Origin: Pseudomonadota bacterium
Lineage (GTDB): Bacteria; Pseudomonadota; Gammaproteobacteria; Burkholderiales; Burkholderiaceae_C
Length of the DNA stretch: 7,259 nt
NCBI GenBank assembly: GCA_023390985.1
Contig: JAEWBU010000338.1
Location: 1-7,259 of the forward strand
Direction: 5' to 3'
Made by a program: the position numbers and the translations under genes. Below the pieces are notes generated by a model. It saw nothing but the letters and a program-made list of their open reading frames with translations. It did not search any database and was not told where the DNA came from. Below, piece after piece: positions 6,097-7,259 of this stretch (its first letter is position 1; every line of letters begins with the position of its first letter).

Positions 6097-7259
6097 TTAC
6101 TCGCTGGAGATCTCCTCCGGCTCCGGCTTGGCCTTGCCTTCCTTCTTCGGCAGAGGCTGGATGTCGAGCACGACTTCTTCCTTGTCGTCCAGGTCCACCG
6201 TGAGGCGGCCACCTTCCGTCAGGCGGCCGAACAGCAGTTCGTCGGCCAGCGCCCGGCGGATGGTGTCCTGGATCAGGCGCTGCATCGGGCGGGCACCCAT
6301 CAGCGGATCGAAGCCCTTCTTGGCCAGGTGCTTGCGCAGCTGGTCGGTGAAGGTGACTTCCACCTTCTTCTCGGCGAGCTGCTGTTCCAGCACCAGCAGG
6401 AACTTGTCGACCACGCGCAGGATGACCTGCTCGTCCAGCGCCTTGAAGCTGACGATGGCGTCCAGGCGGTTGCGGAACTCCGGCGTGAACAGGCGCTTGA
6501 TATCGGCCATCTCGTCGCCCGACTCGCGCGGGTTGGTGAAGCCGATGGTCGCCTTGTTCATGGTCTCGGCCCCCGCGTTGGTCGTCATCACGATGATGAC
6601 GTTGCGGAAGTCGGCCTTGCGCCCGTTGTTGTCCGTCAGGGTGCCGTGGTCCATCACCTGCAGCAGCACGTTGAAGATGTCGGGGTGCGCCTTCTCGATC
6701 TCGTCGAGCAGCAGCACCGCGTGCGGCTTCTTCGTGATGGCCTCGGTCAGCAGGCCGCCCTGGTCGAAGCCCACGTAGCCGGGAGGCGCGCCGATCAGGC
6801 GCGACACCGCGTGGCGCTCCATGTACTCGGACATGTCGAACCGCAGCAGCTCGATGCCCATGATGTACGCCAGCTGCTTGGCGGCCTCGGTCTTGCCGAC
6901 GCCGGTGGGGCCGCTGAACAGGAACGCGCCGATCGGCTTGTCGCCCTTGCCCAGGCCGGAGCGCGCCATCTTCACTGCGCCCGCGAGGACCTCCAGCGCC
7001 TTGTCCTGGCCGAAAACGACGCTCTTGAGGTCGCGTTCGATGGTCTGCAGCTTGCCCCGGTCGTCGTTGGACACGTTGGCCGGCGGGATGCGCGCGATCT
7101 TGGCCACGATCTCCTCGACCTCGGCCTTGGAAATGGTCTTCTTGCGCTTGCCCGCGGGCAGGATGCGCTGGGCCGCGCCGGCCTCGTCGATCACGTCGAT
7201 CGCCTTGTCGGGCAGGTGACGGTCGTTGATGTATTTGGCGCTGAGCTCGGCCGCCGCCT
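6097..7259 (-). CDS. clpA: ATP-dependent Clp protease ATP-binding subunit ClpA (C-terminal half, partial)
   Basis: Partial gene running off the right edge; 386 C-terminal residues are visible, about half of a ClpA of roughly 760. ClpA is a hexameric double-ring AAA+ unfoldase that feeds substrates, including N-end-rule proteins delivered by ClpS, into ClpP. The visible part starts at the end of the first ATPase ring (KYINDRHLPDKAIDVIDEAG) and includes the whole second ring: Walker A GPTGVGKT (visible residues 116-123), pore loop GYVG (160-163), Walker B LLLDEIEK (182-189), sensor-1 region TTNAG, arginine-finger region FTPEFRNRLD (257-266) and sensor-2 region GARPMQR (321-327). The ClpP-docking tripeptide is IGF (238-240; bases 6538-6546), where E. 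coli ClpA has IGL. The lack of a ClpB-type C-terminus and the IGF loop separate it from ClpB. The frame is open to the window edge; the GTG at 7194-7192 is internal. clpS would be expected upstream, outside the window. Confidence 0.95.
   Translation of the reverse strand, partial: AAAELSAKYINDRHLPDKAIDVIDEAGAAQRILPAGKRKKTISKAEVEEIVAKIARIPPANVSNDDRGKLQTIERDLKSVVFGQDKALEVLAGAVKMARSGLGKGDKPIGAFLFSGPTGVGKTEAAKQLAYIMGIELLRFDMSEYMERHAVSRLIGAPPGYVGFDQGGLLTEAITKKPHAVLLLDEIEKAHPDIFNVLLQVMDHGTLTDNNGRKADFRNVIIVMTTNAGAETMNKATIGFTNPRESGDEMADIKRLFTPEFRNRLDAIVSFKALDEQVILRVVDKFLLVLEQQLAEKKVEVTFTDQLRKHLAKKGFDPLMGARPMQRLIQDTIRRALADELLFGRLTEGGRLTVDLDDKEEVVLDIQPLPKKEGKAKPEPEEISSE

Noticed and set aside
5648..6778. 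A 376-codon plus-strand open frame across the EVE gene and into clpA
   Set aside because: It reads through the convergent terminator and is out of frame with EVE and antisense to clpA. The serine-rich tail is typical of clpA antisense.
1..7259. Defence system, prophage, mobile element or biosynthetic cluster
   Set aside because: All genes belong to core or widespread families. There are no transposases, integrases, terminal repeats, CRISPR-like repeats or composition breaks that I can see.

Overview
The window is a gene-dense, high-GC stretch of an ordinary proteobacterial chromosome. Protein content and codon use (GC-rich third positions, many long antisense shadow frames) point to a betaproteobacterium of the order Burkholderiales, probably a Comamonadaceae relative such as Ramlibacter or Variovorax. 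That placement rests on remembered family resemblance, not on a search. I see no phage, transposon, CRISPR, tRNA, rRNA or integration signature.

Layout: (1) 21-2586, plus strand, is a tightly overlapping run of lptF, lptG and a short cbiX-type sirohydrochlorin chelatase gene. The junctions are TTGA (lptF/lptG) and ATGA (lptG/cbiX). (2) 2629-4735, plus strand, holds a CysB-family LysR regulator whose last 11 bases overlap the start of a class I/II PLP-dependent aminotransferase of the YbdL methionine aminotransferase type. (3) 4805-5512, plus strand, is a lipoprotein with an SGNH/GDSL hydrolase domain. (4) 5565-6029, plus strand, is a stand-alone EVE-domain protein with a GTG start behind a strong Shine-Dalgarno. 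(5) 6051-6078 is a symmetrical hairpin that can terminate transcription from both sides. (6) 6097-7259, minus strand, is the C-terminal half of clpA, which runs off the right edge. No gene-free stretch exceeds about 70 bases.

How the genes fit together: LptF and LptG are the two membrane subunits of the LptB2FG transporter that extracts LPS from the inner membrane. CbiX makes or feeds siroheme, the sulfite reductase cofactor. CysB is the master activator of sulfur assimilation, and the aminotransferase probably acts on methionine or its keto acid. Positions 2215-4735 therefore read as a small sulfur-themed cluster attached to the LPS exporter genes. The SGNH lipoprotein and EVE protein look like independent single-gene units. 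ClpA is the unfoldase partner of ClpP.

I found no convincing previously undescribed system. The observations most worth a second look are the sulfur-themed cluster with its overlapping reading frames, the uncharacterised SGNH lipoprotein, a hairpin that would cover that gene's ribosome binding site, and a possible autoregulatory dyad in front of cysB.
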